Shown: positions 25,126-37,894, counted from the stretch's first letter. The stretch is DNA of 64,000 nucleotides from Alnus glutinosa (GCF_958979055.1 NC_084888.1:34777804-34841803); one strand, 5' to 3'. Numbers and translations are program-made. The notes: generated by a model not told the origin, from the sequence alone.

Positions 25126-26508
25126 ACCCATCCTTCTAAATTCCAACGGTGCTTCAAAATCCCACAAAAACCCAAAAAGAAAAAACGCAAATTTTCACCT
25201 CAAATCCCTTAACCAGAACCACAATTAAAAATCAACTGCCAACTGGGTTTCCAAATGAGAACCCAAAACTCTCTAACACTGACCAAACCAAAGAACAAAC
25301 CCAGAAAAGAAATCCCAGAGAAAATAGAAAGGCTACAATGACAGAATTTGAAAAGGGAGAGGCATATGTGAGAGTAATTAATATGCCAGAGAAATTGATT
25401 TCTTGGAAGCATTGATTTCTTGGGTGACGCTGACTTTAGAGTGAAGATTTGGATACAGCATAGACGATCGACTTCCTTGGTTGGAGGCAAGCAAACTCCA
25501 TGAGCGAGTGAGAGAGGGAGGCAGGAGAGTAGATAAATGGTGGAGGGAAATAGGCCTGGCATTGGGAAGGAATCGAGGGAGAGAAATAACGAATATACAA
25601 ATCGTTATATCTGTGAAATGTACAAATATTCAACCAATCTAAACTAGCGTTGAATAGAGAAGCTGATAAAGGGACTTTTTTTGTGGGTTTTTTTTTTTTT
25701 TAATGTATTGTAAATTTACAATGGGTTTTACCTAATTTATTGTGAATGCTCTTAGAATCTGGAAAGATAAGAGGTTGCTTGGAACTTATTTCCAAATTCT
25801 CCAATGCCTGGTTGCCCCCTTTGTGGCACTGAACGCCACTTTTATTTATGTCACAATATAGTTAGTGTTGACCTAACACATAACGGATTCTGTTAAAAAT
25901 TTTAGAAAAATTTTTAGTTTTATTTTCTTGTACATTTGTAAAAAAAAAAATAACACCAAACATGCCTCAATTTTTTAACACTTAAGATTTATTTGTGTTT
26001 TTTTTTAAAACCTCGTAGAGCTATTTGTCACAACCTCCAAGTCCTCCGACCAAGAATGCATTTAAAATAAAAATAAAAAATAAAAAAGGAAAACATTCGG
26101 TTAATTCGATTCCTATCAAAATTTAAAGCTTCAATTTCCGGCATTTTTGGATGAAACTAGAAGAATGCAATCAGATGTGGGTAGAGACAGCCAGGTTCTT
26201 TTTTATTACTACTTAAATACTACCAGATAAGAGATTCATAAATTTGGACGTAAAAGAGCTATATAAAGATGGCTATTTATAGACTAAAAATTACCAAAGA
26301 TGGAGTTTGTGGGATTCCTGGCCACCTGGTTTTTGGCTGCCTCACCAACCAAACGCTCTTTTTCAGTGAAGGCAACATAAGACGGCGTTGTCCTGTTGCC
26401 CTGATCGTTCACTATGACCTCTACTCGATCATGCTGCCACACTGCCACGCACGAGTACGTCGTCCCCAAATCGATTCCTATCGCTGGGCCCTCTCCTTCG
26501 CCAGCCAT
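20992..26508 (-). CDS. HSP70: HSP70 copy 4, EEVD-less, two exons, intact
   Basis: Exon 1 is 26295-26508 and exon 2 is 20992-22634. The intron is about 3,660 bp and contains repeats. The predicted product is 618 aa. ATPase motifs are in place: [32 protein letters not shown] (about 203-211), [12 protein letters not shown]. After the linker [11 protein letters not shown] comes [16 protein letters not shown], a segment that differs in every copy. The protein ends [13 protein letters not shown]. Just past the stop the DNA continues in the +1 frame with an open acidic tail ending DNYFDEDN. Exon 1 sits in a block almost identical to that of copy 5, so I paired it with the nearest exon 2 downstream. 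The wide intron makes that pairing slightly less certain than in copy 2. Confidence 0.75.
22635..26294 (-). other. Intron of HSP70 copy 4
   Basis: GT-AG ends match the siblings. The left part is related to the intron of copy 5 (GCTATGAGAATTATTT near 24017). The right part holds the unclassified insertion of about 24380-25744, which also occurs at 1-740, and a LINE fragment at 25745-25850. An inserted A- and C-rich tract sits at 25029-25125. No genes are seen. Confidence 0.6.
24380..25744. repeat. Unclassified insertion, second copy
   Basis: Its right part matches window positions 1-740. The corresponding site in the intron of copy 5 (near 34370-34550) lacks it. It ends with a T run and GGGTTTTACCTAATTTATTG. 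The terminal structure is unclear and no coding domain is visible. It could be a Mutator-like or other non-autonomous element. Confidence 0.35.
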
Positions 26509-26570
26509 TCTCGACTCCCGGAACGATCACGATTCACGAAACTGAAGTAGATGACAGGTCGAAGATGGTC

Positions 26571-26580
26571 ATTTTATAGG
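26571..26580 (-). promoter_or_regulatory. TATA box of HSP70 copy 4
   Basis: CCTATAAAAT on the minus strand, about 65-70 bp upstream of the ATG. A partial heat-shock-like TTCTTGAG lies about 20 bp further upstream (26594-26603). No complete heat-shock element is seen. Confidence 0.4.
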
Positions 26581-27720
26581 ATTTTGTTTCCTTGCTCAAG
26601 AAGTAGACACTGTTTGTAAAAGCTCTTTTGCCTGTTCTTTTCCCGGCCGGAGTGGGCCTTTGCAAGGAGACTAAAGCACCAGAAACGGGGACTACCCGAG
26701 CTAAAGATAGAGTCAAGAACACTTTCCAGATTTATCGTACTAAATTATATTGGCTGGAGAATTTGAAAAAGTTGCCTCTTTTTCATAAAATGACTTCCAT
26801 TAATTTCTAAAGCAAATACGGAGGTTTCTTTATCCGTTTTCCTTTTTGACGCTGGGTGTGCTTTATTTAAATCGTGAGAGCTCAAATCTGTTACGCGTGT
26901 AGTTCTTGTTAGTTTTTGAGTCTGTTAGGAAGCATTTTATGTTTGGTTATTTAAGTTTAATAGTGTTTTATTCCTTTACCACTTGTTCAATTCATTAATT
27001 TATTATTGTTGTATGGGTAGAAGTATGTCTTAAAGTTTATCTTTTTATGTTGTTATTAGGGTAGGATTATGTTTATCTCTTTTATCTTTATCTTTTAAGA
27101 GACTTATTGACAGCAGGTTAGGTTGTTGAGTTAAGAGTCAAATGGAAGTTCTAGTTCATGTGGAACTTTATTTTTTATTGTATTCTGTTCTTTTAAATAC
27201 TGCTTTATTATTGAATAAAAGTATCAATCAAGCAAATTATTAAACCTTGTGTTTGTGAGTTCAGAGCACCTCTAATTGCTCATAGGAGATCTAAGATTCC
27301 TCGAAAATTCTACCATATCTATTGTTATGTAACAAAATCTTAAGTAAGAGTAGACAGAAAGAACAAACTATAAATTTCTTTTAAATTTGACTGTAGGAAT
27401 TCTTTCAATTCAGCCGTCTCCGAAAGTAACATTTGTCTTTTGAACATGCTAGAAAGAATTACATGTTTTTTTTTTTTTATTAATGTTATTAAAATAGTAT
27501 TTGAGAAGCACATGTTATTAAAAAATGAGTAATTATATTTTGTAGACTTATGTACAACTGCGATACAATTAGATGACATGGCAGTAAAAATCAATCATTA
27601 GATTAATACTTTGTTTTTTTTTTTTTTTACAGGTGCTAACCCAAAGGCTAATTTTTACCGTCACGCCATTTATTTATGTCAGTTGTATTTAAGTCTACTA
27701 AATATCATATATTACTCTTA

Positions 27721-27915
27721 AAAAAAAGAATAATGATTCAATGCCACCTAAATGTACAACTTTTCACCACCTTACCTATGTGGCAAGGTGGTCCCCCACT
27801 ACTTTTTGAGTTTTTTTATTTTTTAAAAATAAATTAAAGTGGGGGACCACCTTGCCACATAGACAAGGTGGTGAAAAGTTGTATATTTAGGTGGTAGTGA
27901 ATCACTACTCTAAAA
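27721..27915. mobile_element. Foldback MITE, present in block A only
   Basis: The arms GCCACCTAAATGTACAAC...GTGGCAAGGTGGTCCCCCAC and GTGGGGGACCACCTTGCC...GTTGTATATTTAGGTGG are near-perfect inverted repeats around a short AT-rich loop. The duplicate block has an uninterrupted site (ATTACTCTTAAAAATTATG, near 36645-36660). The target repeat is hidden in A/T runs, so the superfamily stays open. Confidence 0.65.
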
Positions 27916-28239
27916 AAAATATGTATTTCTTACATGTTAAGTGACACATATCACTTTAAGAGAATTCCTTTACTTTTAGAGAATGAGTTGAAGGAAAAGA
28001 GAATTAAATACTTGAGAAATGTTTTTTTTAACATCTTTGGTCCATTTGCTGCCTATCTCCATACAATTTCTTTTACAAATCAACCATTAAATTTGTGTGA
28101 CTCACATATGGAATAAATCCAATAATTGATTTGTGAAAGAGATAAACCGCAAATGGACCAAAACATGCTAGGTAGCATATCTCTAAATACCATTCTATTA
28201 GCTAAAAGTTTCCTACTTAAATCAAAATCAAGAAAAGAG

Positions 28240-28240
<1 letters not shown>

Positions 28241-28287
<47 letters not shown>
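28241..28287. repeat. Poly-A run
   Basis: An A homopolymer of about 45 bp. The duplicate block has a shorter, interrupted run near 36976-37007. A lysine-only stretch translated through it is meaningless. Confidence 0.85.
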
Positions 28288-28293
<6 letters not shown>

Positions 28294-28462
28294 CCTCAAC
28301 TCAAATTTTGAGATGATGTTATGACTTAAAAAAAAAATGCAATTAATTAATATTTCAAACAACTTGGAGAATAAGAAACAAAGAAAAGAAAAGACAAAGA
28401 GAAAGTGTCAGTCACATATGCGTTAACACTCCAAAAAGAGTAGCCCCATCTTCCTTGGCTAA

Positions 28463-29192
28463 ACAAGTCTATATTGAGTTCTGCAAATCTAGCATGGGTA
28501 AGTAATACTTGAGGAGAAATCAATACCATTATCTAAAGAATCAATTTCAATAGTAGTCTCAAATGCATAAGAAAGAATCATCTTTGCTCTCTCACAAGTA
28601 GTTCTCAACCTCCTCAGAGCTCTAGCATTTCCACTAATCTCCTCCTCGTGCTGCCTCTTAAACATTTCAATGAAGTCCTTTAACAATATGTTGTCAAAGT
28701 CCTCACCTATGAGGTGAGTGTCTCTAGCAACGGCCTTCACTTTAAAAGTACACTCATCAATGGTAAGTAGTGAGACATTTGCAGTTCCACCACCAAAATC
28801 AAATATCAACACATTTCTCTTATCAATGACCACCTTGTCAAGACCATAAGAAATGGTTGCACCCGTTAGCTCATTAATTATTTGCATGACATTGAGTTTT
28901 GCAAAGCCTTTAGCATTCTTTGTGGCCTTACGCTATGAGTCATTGAAGTTGGTGGGGACAGTGACTACAGCATTTTTCACAGTTGTTTCAAGGCAAGCCT
29001 TTGCAATCTCATGAATCTTTTTAAGGACCATAGATGAGATTTTCTCTACAATAAAATGCTTATCTTCACCCTTATAAGTGGCCACAATCATAGACTTTTC
29101 GGCAAGACCTTCAATGACCTTGAATGGCTAGAGCTTGATGTCGTTTTGAACTAAAGAATCACTAAATCTCCTACCAATCAACCGCTTTGCAT
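28463..29192 (-). pseudogene. HSP70: HSP70 exon 2 fragment, block A
   Basis: The fragment starts at an intact acceptor-like junction (TGCAG before GATGCAAAGCGG) and covers [13 protein letters not shown] through AELNIDLF, roughly residues 72 to 310, so only the ATPase domain. Stops replace the Trp of KLWPFKV and the Gln of NDSQRKAT. The phosphate loop reads DFGGGTANV. No matching exon 1 lies directly upstream. The same stops occur in the block B copy, so the gene was already dead before the block duplicated. Confidence 0.85.
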
Positions 29193-29719
29193 CTGCAAAA
29201 TAAATTAGAGAAAAATGATAAAATGATTCAACAAGAATCGATTAGAAATGATAAAATGATAGTGGTTTATCACAAATGACAAATCCAATGGTGATTTTAA
29301 AAGTTACATCAATTTTGGGAGGACACAAGGAAGAGATAGGTACTCTTCCTTCTAGCATTACTCTTGGATCAGTCATTGTTGAAAACAAAATTCAATAATT
29401 AATTGAAACTGACATGTTAATATCATGAGATAATTGTAAGATAAAGATATAATTTCTACTTTCTAGATCCTTTTAATAACTACATGTAACTATGAAATCA
29501 CTATAGCACTCATCCGAATCTAGAGCACAGGATAAGAGCATGCAATCGTTTTCGGAATTCTCCAAGGATAAAAGACAAGCCGACAAGGCATCCCATTCGA
29601 TCACTTGATATTCTTTTAAGGGAAGAAGAAGATGTGAATTGATACTTTAAAGAAATGAATGGCCTCGATCTTTATTCTTTTGTCTTTTTTTACTATAGAA
29701 TTAGCACTTTTTAGAGTGA

Positions 29720-30030
29720 ACTAATAACCAAATCCCAGGATTAGCGAGGTTATCCATATCCCTCCCTCTGAGTTGTTGTGTCCTCTCTGTAATTCAGATA
29801 TTGATTCCCTTAATCATCTTTTCTTCCGTTGTAGTTTTGCTAGAATTATTTGGAGGTAATCATGCATTCTGGCCATTAGTTTTTGGTATTCCAAAACCAG
29901 AGGCATAATCTCCTCTGGTTTCATAGAAACAAGGTTGTATGAAGGTTCTCTCCAAATGTTCTAGCTCTCTCTGCCTCGATAAAGAAAGTTTCCTTGGAAC
30001 ATCTGAGTTCCTGGAAAGTTAAACTGTTTT
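29720..30030 (+). mobile_element. LINE 3' fragment (zinc-binding RT tail)
   Basis: One frame reads SELLCPLCNSDIDSLNHLFF followed by RCSFARIIWR, the Cys/His zinc-binding motif that follows reverse transcriptase in plant LINEs. It breaks off near 30025. The block B copy continues into an RNase H-like region. Confidence 0.65.
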
Positions 30031-30049
30031 CTTAGTCATTTTGTTCAAT

Positions 30050-30720
30050 TTCTCATGTAGTATTTGGCAACCTCCTATTTGGTCAAAGGATGAGGCCAAA
30101 TCACACCTTTTCCAACTCTAAAAATTATATATAAATATAATGAGCGACACGTGGCGTTACATAATTTGATTTAACATGGTACATTAACAAAATCTGTCAA
30201 AATTTTGGACGAAAGTTAATATATAGTAGGAGCTTATTTGTTATTTTAGCATACCACAAGAAACTCTTAAAACATTATTATATAAAGCTCATCGTAAATC
30301 ATCATAATTGCATAGACTAATTTTACGTTTTTTTTCTAGAAGAAAATTAGTTTGATCTTCGAGACAAGTCGCAATTAATAGTGTAATTGACTCGATGGAC
30401 ATGTTTTCTCATATAGCAGGCAAGGATTGCATAGACCATGGTTAATTAGATTAGGTACATTCAGCTCTCTCATTATTTGTGTTTAATTCATTAATAAAGT
30501 GTTAGGTAGTATTGAGCCTCTCTCAACCTCAAAACCTAGTTCATTAGGTGAGGTTTTTTCTCACGTTTATAAACTAACCACGCAGCCCTTCCACAACCTA
30601 TGTGGAATAGCCCCAATATGAAATAACGTTTCATCATTGTTGGCTGGGGTTTAGGCCGGGCACAATATTTCAAAACATCTCGCTTAGGTTGACGTTTAGA
30701 ACATGCCTCAATCCAATTTA
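30050..30720. repeat. Inter-gene spacer module, partial copy 3
   Basis: Related to the right part of the spacer at about 4090-4730, from CTATTTGGTCAAAGGATGAGGCC through ACTCGATGGACATG to GTTTCATCATTGTTGG. A short insert near 30501-30620 (TTAGGTAGTATTGAGCC...) interrupts it. No gene. Confidence 0.55.
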
Positions 30721-31116
30721 TCTAGAATCCCAAAATCCAGGTCAGGCTTTATTTCGATTCCACCACAAACATCAACGTTTCGCATCATCATTGAGCCTTA
30801 TCATCGTAGCGGACATATACTCAAAGTTGTTCTAAAACGCAATGAAACATTAACATTCCCATCAACAATGACAAAACCATAAATTACACATCATATTTCA
30901 AATTTTCCAACTACTATCGAACAAAGCCACATCAAAACACACACTGGCAAACAAAAACACACAAAATTAAGTCTCGACAAATAAACTTGGGATACTCAAT
31001 ATATAGTTCGTAATTTCATCCATTGCACTGATAAGGTGCTATATCGGACTCTAGTGTCCTAGTTGTCGTCATCAAAATAATTGTCATCTTTTTTATAGGA
31101 GGAGCCGCTCAATTGC

Positions 31117-34100
31117 TTATTGTCGTCTAGATGTCTTTGCAATGATGGGATTGCAGATTAACTCGAGTCCAATCAACTTGTCCTCAAACTCATCTGCCTT
31201 TGCATGCTGGATACCATCTAACCAGAGAATCACGTGCTTAATCGCAGCTTCAATCTTCTCCTTACCAGTAGCGTCAAACTTGTCACCAATCTCCTTATCA
31301 CTGACAATGCTCCTCATTTTGTACGTATAGTTCTCCAAAGCTTCCTTAGCCTTAGCCTTCTTCCTGTGCTCATCATCTTCAACTTCGTATTTCTTTGCGT
31401 CCAAGACCATCCTATGAATCTCTTCGGTGGATAGCGAAGCCTTATAATTTGTAATTGTGATCTTACAACTTACACCAGTAGTCTGCTCTACAGCAGAAAC
31501 ATTCAGGATACCATTAGCATCAATCTCAAAGCATACTTTAACCTGAGGGACACCCTCGGGTGCTGAAGGAATGGGGGAAAGCTCAAATTCTCCTAGCCAG
31601 TTGTTATCTACAACTCTTACTCTCTCACCCTCATAAACAGAGAACAAAATAGAAGTTTGGTTGTCACAAACGGTAGTGTAGTTATGCTCCATCTTGGTGG
31701 GAATGGTGGTATTCCTCGGAATCACAACGGACATCTCACCTCCAAGTACCCTCACTCCAAGAGATAGAGGGGTGACATCCAAGAGCACAATGTGTTGAAC
31801 TTTCTCATTGCCCATACCAGCCAAGTTTGCAGCTTGAACAGCAGCTCCATAAGCTACAGCTTCATCTGGGTTGATGCTCTTATTAAGTTGCTTTCCATCA
31901 AAGAAGTCTTGCAAAAGTTGCTGCACCTTGGGAATTCTGGAAGAACCACCGGTAAGAACGACATCATGGACTCCCCCCTTATCCATCTTAGCATCAGTCA
32001 AACACTTCTCCACAAGCTCAACAGACTTCCTGAACAATTCCATATTGAGTTCCGCAAATTTGGCACGGGTAATGCTTGAGGAGAAATCAATACCATTATA
32101 TAAAGAATCAACTTCAATTGTAGTCTCAATTGCAGAAGAAAGAATCCTCTTTGCTCTCTCACAAGCAGTTCTCAACCTCCTAAGAGCTCTGGCATTTCCA
32201 CTAATGTCCTCCTTCTTATGCCTTTTAAATATTTCAACGAAGTGCTTTACCATTTTGTTGTCAAAGTCCTCACCTCCAAGGTGAGTATCTCCAGCAACGG
32301 CCTTCACTTCAAAAGTACCATCGTCGATGGTAAGTAGTGAGATATCTGTAGTACCACCACCCAAATCAAAAATCAAAACATTTCTCTTACCAATGCCTAC
32401 TTTGTCAAGACCATAACCAATGGATGCGGCTGTTGGTTCATTGATTATTCGCATGACATTGAGTCCTGCAATGTTTCCAGCATCCTTTGTAGCCTTACGC
32501 TGTAAGTCATTGAAGTAGGCCGGGACAGTGATTACAGCATTCTTCACAGTTGTGCATAAGTAGGCCTCAGCAATCTCACGCATCTTTTTTAGAACCATTG
32601 ATGAGATTTCCTCGGCAGCAAAATGCTTCTCTTCGCCCTTATGAGTGACAACAATCATAGGCTTGTCGGTAGGACCTTCAATGACCTTGAATGGCCAGAG
32701 CTTGATATCGTTCTGAATTAAGGAATCACTAAATCTCCTACCAATCAACCGTTTTGCATCTACAAAATAAATAAGAGGAAAAGGATAAAATGATTCAACC
32801 AGGCTAAAGTTTTATAATTATTCAATGATGTAAAATGCAATTTAGTAGTAATAAATCGAGCAAAGAGGATTTTTTATTTTTTTTTCGAACAAAGATTTCT
32901 TCTTATATATAAAAAGACCAGAAGGTCTGATGAGTAGGAGTACAAAGACTCCCTAACAACACCAAGTCAGAGGCAGAAGATGGAGTTTCTTCCAACCATA
33001 CAAAGTCTGATTTGATTTGGACCACAGCTGCCTAATGATAACATGGACAATAGAAAATTTGCCTCTCACTATACAGGAGTACATATAAAGACCTAGGAGA
33101 GGGCAAATTTTGAGCTAGATATAGCCATTACACTCTAGTTTTGATCTATATACTAACAGGGCAGGCTGCAAAGGTAACCTAAAAAGTACAAAAAATAAAA
33201 AAAAACAAGACAGAAATAAAAGTCCAACACACTGGCCGGCGAATCGCCAGTCGCTCGTCAACACATGATAACCATGCGCCTCTGGTGAGAGGCATGCGAA
33301 CGGAGAAAAATGCCAGGAGCTTGACAGGAGGCCGGTGTCAGCTGTGGGAGGTGGAGGAAAACCGTCACGTGGAGCTCTACGCGAACCAAGTGTCGGCGTG
33401 TGTAGGACACGTGCTTGCGAGTAAGATCTACTCACAGGCGCGTGGTTGCCGAATTGGGAAGTTGCTAGCGGCAGAACGAAGTGGAGGGGGCCCAGATCAC
33501 GGTGGGACGACGCGTGTGGCAGAAAGACCTCCTAAAGTGGACAGATTTGGTTTTGATAAAAAAACAAATCCAAAGACTCCAGTAGGTGGCGAATTCAAGG
33601 CTTAGGGCGTCGTGTAGAGTTTGAAACCGGAGCTATTGCTGAGGGGGCTGCCAGGGAGGGCGTTGAATGGGATATTCGCACGAAGGTGATGGATATGGCC
33701 TCAGAGGAGGCCAGAAGGGGTGGGGGGATGAAGAGGAGGAGAGATGGAGGGGAAAAAAGGGGGGAGGAGGGGTCTCCCTCCTCCTCAATAACCAGGTAAC
33801 AGGGGTTGTCTGCAAGAGGAGAGAGGGCAGAGGAAAATCGCTATGAGAATTATTTGGGATTACTGGCATTGTTTGAAAAATCCAAAATCAAGGCCTTCAA
33901 AAGTATCGAGGTCTGAATTTAGAATAGGCTAAATTTTGGCAATTGTTGGGATACAATCAACGTATATAGCTATGAGAATTATTTGGGAACATTGGCATTG
34001 ATCGAAAAATCCAAAATCAAGGCCTTCAAAAGTATCGAGGTCCGAATTTAGAATAGGCTAAATAGTTGGAACTTGGAAGGTCTCAAGTAGGAAAGAAAGT

Positions 34101-35428
34101 CTTCTTTAAAAGCAGTAATTCAAGCAATTCCAACTTACAGCATGAGTGTCTTTCAACTACCAAATGTACTTTGTAGGAAAGTTAATTTGATAACGCATGC
34201 TTAAATTCTGGTGGGGCTAAAGGAGAAAGAATCAAAGATTCATAGGATGGGCTGGCCAGCCCATTTTTTTCCCATGGGAAAAAATGGGTGTCTCGAAGTC
34301 TTAGGGTGGTCTGTAATTGAGAGATTGAGAGATTGAGCTAGAATATTTAAATTCAACATTAATTACTTTTGCTAAACTTGCTTAATAAGACAGAAACCTT
34401 GGCCGCTATGATTATAAAAGCAAAGTACAATCTAGATGGAACTATTATGGAAACAAGCTTGGGTAGAAGACCCTCTTTTGCTTGGATAAGTATTTAATCT
34501 TCTTGTAATCTTCTCAAAGCTAGCTGGACTTATATGGAATCAAAGATGGGGCATTGGTTAGAACCTGGAAAGATAAGTGGCTGCCTGGAACTTTTTTCCA
34601 AATTCTCTAACGCTTGGTTGCCCCCTTTGCGGCACTGAACGCCACTGTTATGTTTGAACTGTACCCTTCCGTTACGTTGATTTTTTTAAAAAAAAAAAAA
34701 ATTGTTTTTTTTTTTTTTTACTAATTTATTTATTTTTTTATTATTATAAGTCAAAGATGTCACAATATAATTATTGTTGACCTAGCAAATAACGAATTCT
34801 ATCAAATTTTTTAGAAAAATATTTGTTATCATTTTCTTGTACATCTCTTATATAATAGAATAACACCAAACGCATCTCAATTTTTTAACGGTAAAGACTT
34901 ATTTGTTTGTGTTTTTTTTAAATCTCGTGGAGCTATTTGTCACAACCTCAAACCTCCGGTCCTCCACGACCAAAAATGCATTTAAAATAAAAATAAAAAA
35001 TAAAGAAGGAAAACATTACGTTCGATTCCTATCAAAATTTAAAGCTTCTATTTCCGCCATTTTTGGATGAAACTAGAAGAATGCAATCAGATGTACCCAG
35101 AGACAGCCAGGTTCTTTTTTATTACTACTTAAATACTAGCTACCAGATAAGAGATTCATAAATTTGGACGTAAAAGAGCTATATAGAGATGGCTAATTAT
35201 AGACTTAAAATTACCAAAGATGGAGTTTGTGGGATTCCTGGCCACCTGGTTCTTGGCTGCCTCACCGACCAAACGCTCTTTGTCAGTGAAGGCAACATAA
35301 GACGGCGTCGTCCTGTTGCCCTGATCGTTCACTATGACCTCTACTCGATCATGCTGCCACACTGCCACGCACGAGTACGTCGTCCCCAAATCGATTCCTA
35401 TCGCTGGGCCCTCTCCTTCGCCGGCCAT
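31117..35428 (-). CDS. HSP70: HSP70 copy 5, EEVD-less, two exons, intact
   Basis: Exon 1 is 35215-35428 and exon 2 is 31117-32759, with a 2,455 bp intron. The predicted product is 618 aa. ATPase motifs include [32 protein letters not shown] (Thr where the family usually has Phe) and [12 protein letters not shown]. After the linker [11 protein letters not shown] the variable segment reads [16 protein letters not shown]. The C-terminus is [13 protein letters not shown]. As in copy 4, an acidic tail ending DNYFDDDN lies open in the +1 frame just past the stop. This copy shares its promoter and exon 1 block with copy 4, so the two may be expressed alike. Confidence 0.8.
32876..33838 (-). mobile_element. 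Retroposon-like insertion in the intron of copy 5
   Basis: About 960 bp of sequence absent from the matching place in the intron of copy 4 (near 23960). On the minus strand it starts in a CT-rich segment and ends with GAAATCTTTGTTCGAAAAAAAA, a poly-A-like tail. It is clearly GC-richer than its surroundings around 33230-33780. Frames at 33285-33605 and 33115-33435 show no family. A clean target repeat was not found. It could be a LINE derivative or a captured transcript. Confidence 0.4.
33838..34075. repeat. Tandem duplication in the intron of copy 5
   Basis: The segment GCTATGAGAATTATTTGGG to GAATTTAGAATAGGCTAAAT occurs twice in a row, with a period of about 130 bp. The matching intron of copy 4 (24017-24110) has one copy. 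Confidence 0.7.
34375..34650 (+). mobile_element. LINE reverse-transcriptase C-terminal fragment
   Basis: Translated pieces read [27 protein letters not shown] and a decayed W-K-D-K-W-L-P motif, which match the region between the RT core and the zinc-binding tail of plant LINEs. The fragment is heavily decayed and lies in the intron of copy 5. Confidence 0.5.
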
Positions 35429-35490
35429 TCTCGACTCCCGGAACGATCACGATTCACGAAACTGAAGTAGATGACTGGTCGAAGATGGTC

Positions 35491-35500
35491 ATTTTATAGG
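35491..35500 (-). promoter_or_regulatory. TATA box of HSP70 copy 5
   Basis: CCTATAAAAT on the minus strand, at the same distance from the ATG as in copy 4 and within the same duplicated block. The partial heat-shock-like TTCTTGAG is also kept. Confidence 0.4.
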
Positions 35501-37178
35501 ATTTTGTTTCCTTGCTCAAGAAGTAGACACTGTTTGTAAAAGCTTTTTTAGCTCTTCTTTTCCCGGCCGGAGTGGGCCTTTGAATGGTGACTAAAGTACC
35601 AGAAACGGGGACTACCCGAGCTAAAGATAGAGTCAAGAACACTTTCCAGATTTATCGTACTAAATTATATTGGCTGGAGATCGAATTTGAAAAAGTTCTC
35701 TTTTTCATAAAATGACTTCCATTAATTTCTAAAGCAAATACGGAGGTTTCTTTATCCGTTTTCCTTTTTGACGCTGGGTGTGCTTTATTTAAATCGTGAG
35801 AGCTCAAATCTATCTGTTACGCGTGTAGTTCTTGTTAGTTTTTGAGTCTCTTAGGAAGCATTTTATGTTTGGTTATTTCAGTTTAATAGTGTTTTATTCC
35901 TTTACCAGTTGTTCAATTCATTAATTTATTATTATTGTATGGGTAGAAGTATGTCTTAAAGTTTATCTTTTTATGTTGTTATTTGGGTAGAATTATGTTT
36001 ATCTCTTTTATCTTTATCTTTTAAGAGACTTATTGACAGCAGGTTAGGTTGTTGAGTTAGGAGTCAAATGGAAGTTCTAGTTCATGTGAAACTTTATTTT
36101 TTATTGTATTCTGTTCTTTTAAATACTGCTTTATTATTGAATAAAAGTATCAATCAAGCAAATTATTAAACCTTGTGTTTGTGAGTTCAGAGCACCTCTA
36201 ATTGCTCATAGGAGATCTAAGATTCCTCGAAAATTCTACCATATCTATTGTTATGTAACAAAATCTTAAGTAAGAGTAGACAGAAAGAACAAACTATAAA
36301 TTTCTTTTAAATTTGACTGTAGGAATTCTTTCAATTCAGCCGTCTCCGAAAGTAACATATGTCTTTTGAACATGTTAGAAAGAATTACATGTTTTTTTTT
36401 TTTTTTATTAATGTTATTAAAATAGTATTTGAGAAGCACATGTTATTAAAAAATGAGTAATTATATTTTGTAGACTTATGTACAATTGCGATACAATTAA
36501 ATGACATAGCAGTAAAAATCAATCATTAGATTAATACTTTGTTTTTTGTTTTTTTTTTACAGGTGCTAGCCCAAAGGCTAATTTTTACTGTCACGCCATT
36601 TATTTATGTCAGTTGTATTTAAGTCTACTAAATATCATATATTACTCTTAAAAATTATGTATTTCTTACATGTTAAAGGACACATATCACTTTAAGAGAA
36701 TTCCTTTACTTTTAGAGAATGAGTTGAAGGAAAAGAGAATTAAATACTTGAGAAACGTTTTTTTTTACATCTTTGGTCCATTTGCTGGGTATCTCCATAC
36801 AATTTTTTTTACAAATCAACCATTAAATTTGTGCGACTCACATATGGAATAAATCCAATAATTGATTTGTGAAAGAGATAAACCACAAATGGACCGAAAC
36901 ATGCTAGGTAGCATATCTCTAAATACCATTCTATTAGCTAAAAGTTTCCTACTTAAATCAAAATCAAGAAAAGAGAAAAAAAAAAACAAAAAACAAAAAA
37001 AAAAAAACTTTACCTCAACTCAAATTTTGAGATGATGGTATGACTTAAAAAAAAATGCAATTAATTAATATTTCAAACAACTTGGAGAATAAGAAACAAA
37101 GAAAAGAAAAGACAAAGAGAAAGTGTCAGTCAATTATGCGTTAACACTCCAAAAAGAGTAGCCCCATCTTCCTCGGCT

Positions 37179-37894
37179 AAACAAGTCTATATTGAGTTCT
37201 GCAAATCTAGCATGGGTAAGTAATACTTGAGGAGAAATCAATACCATTATCTAAAGAATCAATTTCAATAGTAGTCTCATATGCATAAGCAAGAATCATC
37301 TTTGCTCTCTCACAAGTAGTTCTCAACCTCCTCAGAGCTCTAGCATTTCCACTAATCTCCTCCTCGTGCTGCCTCTTAAACATTTCAATGAAGTCCTTTA
37401 ACAATATGTTGTCAAAGTCCTCACCTCTGAGGTGAGTGTCTCTAGCAACGGCCTTCACTTTAAAAGTACACTCATCAATGGTAAGTAGTGAGACATTTGC
37501 AGTTCCACCACCAAAATCAAATATCAACACATTTCTCTTATCAATGACCACCTTGTCAAGACCGTAAGAAATGGTTGCAGCCGTTAGCTCATTAATTATT
37601 TGCATGACGTTGAGTTTTGCAACGCCTTTAGCATTCTTTGTGGCCTTACGCTATGAGTCATTGTGACTACAGCATTTTTCACAGTTGTTTCAAGGCAAGC
37701 CTTTGCAATCTCATGAATCTTTTTAAGGACCATAGATGAGATTTTCTCTACAATAAAATGCTTATCTTCACCCTTATAAGTGGCCACAATCATAGACTTT
37801 TCGGCAAGACCTTCAATGACCTTGAATGGCTAGAGCTTGATGTCGTTTTGAACTAAAGAATCACTAAATCTCCTACCAATCAACCGCTTTGCAT
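37179..37894 (-). pseudogene. HSP70: HSP70 exon 2 fragment, block B
   Basis: The duplicate of 28463-29192, with the same shared stops in the ATPase region and a further small deletion near 37662 that removes part of the [10 protein letters not shown] segment. It ends at the same AELNIDLF point. No exon 1 belongs to it. Confidence 0.85.

Larger units (their letters stand above)
25745..30030. repeat. Segmental duplication block A
   Basis: This block runs collinear with 34550-38830 and is almost identical by eye. It carries exon 1 of copy 4, its promoter region, a pseudogenised exon 2 fragment and a LINE fragment. Differences include an extra MITE here (27721-27915), a longer A run here (28241-28287) and about 120 bp absent here after 29260. 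Confidence 0.75.

Noticed and set aside
26581-26610. Heat-shock element upstream of copies 4 and 5
   Set aside because: Only a partial TTCTTGAG match is present; three alternating GAA/TTC units are not seen, so no heat-shock element is annotated.
33115-33869. Overlapping frames of 78-106 codons in the GC-rich insert
   Set aside because: Considered as a captured gene, but no domain is recognisable and frames on both strands are of equal length, so only the insertion itself is reported.
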